64,000 nucleotides of DNA from JBECKS01 sp964557005 (lineage in GTDB: Bacteria > Pseudomonadota > Gammaproteobacteria > Pseudomonadales > JBECKS01): positions 1-64,000 of the forward strand of contig CAZKYI010000005.1 of the NCBI GenBank assembly GCA_964557005.1. Reading direction: 5' to 3'. Below the pieces are notes generated by a model. The model did not search any database. It worked only from the letters and a program-made list of their open reading frames with translations, and was not told the origin of the DNA. The first letter of the stretch is position 1. Each line of letters starts with the position of its first letter. The translations under genes and the position numbers were made by a program. Shown here one piece after another: positions 62,639-64,000 of the stretch.

Positions 62639-63208
62639 ATGTCGCAAGAAAAAGAGACGATTCAAGAGGAACAGGTAGTACAAGAGCCAGAAGCTCAAAC
62701 ATCAGAACAAACTCAAACGCCACAACCGGAAATCAGCATTGAAGCACTGCAAGACGCGCTGCAAGCGGCAGAAGCAAAAGTCAAAGACGAAATACTTCGT
62801 GCTCAGGCGGAAATTCAAAACATTCGTCGCAGGGCAGAGCGAGATGTTGAAAGCGCTCACAAATTTGGTCAGGAAAAACTCATCAAGGAATTGCTGGCAG
62901 TGGTGGATAGCCTTGAGCGCGGCATACACACCGTTAAGGAACAAGGTGTTGAGCTGGACGTGACTGCGCAAACCTTGATGCAAGGTTCCGAGCTCACCCT
63001 GAAAATTTTGTTAGACACCTTGGGCAAGTTCAATGTGAAACAAATTGATCCTGTGGGTGAGCTTTTCGATCCGCAATTCCATGAAGCCATGTCGATGATT
63101 CCAAGCGCTGATTCAGAACCCAATTCGGTAATTGCAGTGGTTCAAAAAGGTTTTACCTTGAATGACAGGCTGGTGCGTCCAGCGATGGTGGTGGTGTCAA
63201 AAGCCTGA
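62639..63208 (+). CDS. grpE: Nucleotide exchange factor GrpE
   Basis: 189 residues. An acidic, Q/E-rich N-terminus, then coiled coil (AKVKDEILRAQAEIQNIRRR) and the beta domain (VGELFDPQFHEAMSMI, VIAVVQKGFTLNDRLVRPAMVVVSK). It promotes ADP release from DnaK, encoded 82 bases downstream. Confidence 0.96.
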   Translation: MSQEKETIQEEQVVQEPEAQTSEQTQTPQPEISIEALQDALQAAEAKVKDEILRAQAEIQNIRRRAERDVESAHKFGQEKLIKELLAVVDSLERGIHTVKEQGVELDVTAQTLMQGSELTLKILLDTLGKFNVKQIDPVGELFDPQFHEAMSMIPSADSEPNSVIAVVQKGFTLNDRLVRPAMVVVSKA

Positions 63209-63290
63209 CGAAAAATATCAGGCATCGGCTTGAAATAAAGGGTGCAGTCTCAATTATGGGTAGTAATGAATTTCAACGTGGAGAAACACA

Positions 63291-64000
63291 ATGGCAAAGA
63301 TAATCGGCATCGACCTCGGTACAACCAATTCCTGTGTAGCGGTTCTTGAGGGCGATAAAGTTAAAGTAATTGAAAATAGCGAAGGTGATCGTACTACCCC
63401 TTCGATTGTTGCCTATACCGAAGATGAAGTGTTGGTAGGTCAATCAGCGAAGCGTCAGGCAGTCACCAATCCAACCAATACCTTGTTTGCAATCAAGCGT
63501 TTGATTGGTCGCAAGTTTAAAGATGATGTGGTGCAAAAAGACATCAAGATGGTGCCCTATAAAATCGTCGGAGCAGATAACGGCGATGCGTGGGTAGAAA
63601 TCAGAGGTGAGAAACAGGCACCTCCACAAGTGTCTGCGCAAGTGCTTGCGAAAATGAAAAAAACCGCAGAAGACTACCTTGGTGAAAAAGTCACCGAAGC
63701 GGTTGTCACGGTTCCCGCGTACTTTAATGATTCCCAGCGTCAGGCAACCAAAGATGCAGGCAGAATTGCAGGGCTGGACGTAAAGCGCATCATCAACGAG
63801 CCAACCGCTGCGGCATTGGCCTATGGTCTGGATAAAAGCAAGGGCGATTCCACCATTGCGGTGTACGATTTGGGTGGTGGAACTTTTGATATTTCCATTA
63901 TTGAAATTGCTGAGGTTGATGGCGAGCATCAGTTTGAAGTGCTTTCTACCAATGGTGATACCTTCCTCGGTGGTGAAGATTTCGATTTGGCGGTGATTGA
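63291..64000 (+). CDS. dnaK: Molecular chaperone DnaK (3' partial)
   Basis: The gene starts with ATG 63291 (GTGGAGA just upstream) and stays open to the window end, giving 236 visible residues of the Hsp70 ATPase domain: GIDLGTTNSCVAV, VVTVPAYFNDSQRQATKDAG, IINEPTAAALAYGLDK and VYDLGGGTFDISI. The substrate-binding half lies beyond the window. Third gene of hrcA-grpE-dnaK. Confidence 0.98.
   Translation, partial: MAKIIGIDLGTTNSCVAVLEGDKVKVIENSEGDRTTPSIVAYTEDEVLVGQSAKRQAVTNPTNTLFAIKRLIGRKFKDDVVQKDIKMVPYKIVGADNGDAWVEIRGEKQAPPQVSAQVLAKMKKTAEDYLGEKVTEAVVTVPAYFNDSQRQATKDAGRIAGLDVKRIINEPTAAALAYGLDKSKGDSTIAVYDLGGGTFDISIIEIAEVDGEHQFEVLSTNGDTFLGGEDFDLAVI

Noticed and set aside
1..64000. CRISPR arrays, insertion sequences and rRNA genes
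   Set aside because: No regularly spaced short repeats, transposase genes or rRNA sequences were seen.

Overview
The window is a 64 kb chromosomal segment of a gammaproteobacterium of moderate GC content. The evidence is conserved gene neighbourhoods: hemA-prfA-prmC-moeB; lolB-ispE-tRNA-Gln-prs-rplY-pth-ychF; smpB/rnfH/bamE/fur/recN; and hrcA-grpE-dnaK. A one-piece tmRNA encodes the tag ANDDTYALAA. The accessory genes suggest an aerobic lipid, isoprenoid or steroid-type degrader: paired acyl-CoA dehydrogenases, a CaiB-type CoA transferase, a thiolase, a crotonase, an SDR, a Baeyer-Villiger-type monooxygenase, a GMC oxidase, a carotenoid oxygenase, a RoxA-like diheme protein and an MpaB/Lcp-like oxygenase. 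I cannot name the genus from sequence alone.

Layout. 0-4.1 kb: the 3' end of a giant repeat adhesin with a C-terminal LysM. 4.2-4.6 kb: tmRNA. 4.6-9.2 kb: fieF, three-subunit transhydrogenase and SirB. 9.3-14.2 kb: a 1607-residue surface protein that looks like a sorted choice-of-anchor protein fused to an OmpA-type porin. 14.3-20 kb: an acyl-CoA dehydrogenase pair and two-subunit pyruvate carboxylase. 20-25 kb: a DUF3108 protein, carotenoid oxygenase, tRNA-Arg with a duplicated 3' end, a small exported protein and a CaiB homologue. 25-29.6 kb: the hemA operon ending in a rhombosortase-like protease. 29.7-36.7 kb: the lolB-to-ychF housekeeping block. 36.7-43.2 kb: crotonase, SDR, then the RoxA-like / TetR / LolB-MpaB cluster. 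43.2-55.7 kb: mixed metabolic genes, including an ATP-grasp/MgtC/2OG operon, a GMC oxidase with a small partner, and a permease/ABA4/27-residue-repeat operon. 55.7-64 kb: smpB, a transporter, rnfH, bamE, fur, recN, an isolated nqrE, and hrcA-grpE-dnaK (dnaK runs off the end).

The strongest candidate for an undescribed system is the 38.4-43.2 kb cluster: a diheme c-type protein resembling RoxA/RoxB rubber oxygenases, a FabR-like TetR regulator, and an exported protein that joins a LolB-like lipid-binding fold to an MpaB/Lcp (DUF2236) heme-oxygenase domain. A 12-bp palindromic core upstream of the LolB-MpaB gene occurs, exactly reverse-complemented, upstream of the carotenoid oxygenase gene 20 kb away. 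This suggests one regulon of oxygenases acting on unsaturated or isoprenoid lipids. That is inference and has not been tested.

The only stretch longer than 300 bases without a protein gene is 4134-4648, which holds a terminator and the tmRNA with its promoter. Shorter gaps at 22694-22954 (tRNA-Arg and repeats) and 41326-41577 (candidate operators) are described below. No CRISPR array, insertion sequence, rRNA or prophage was seen.
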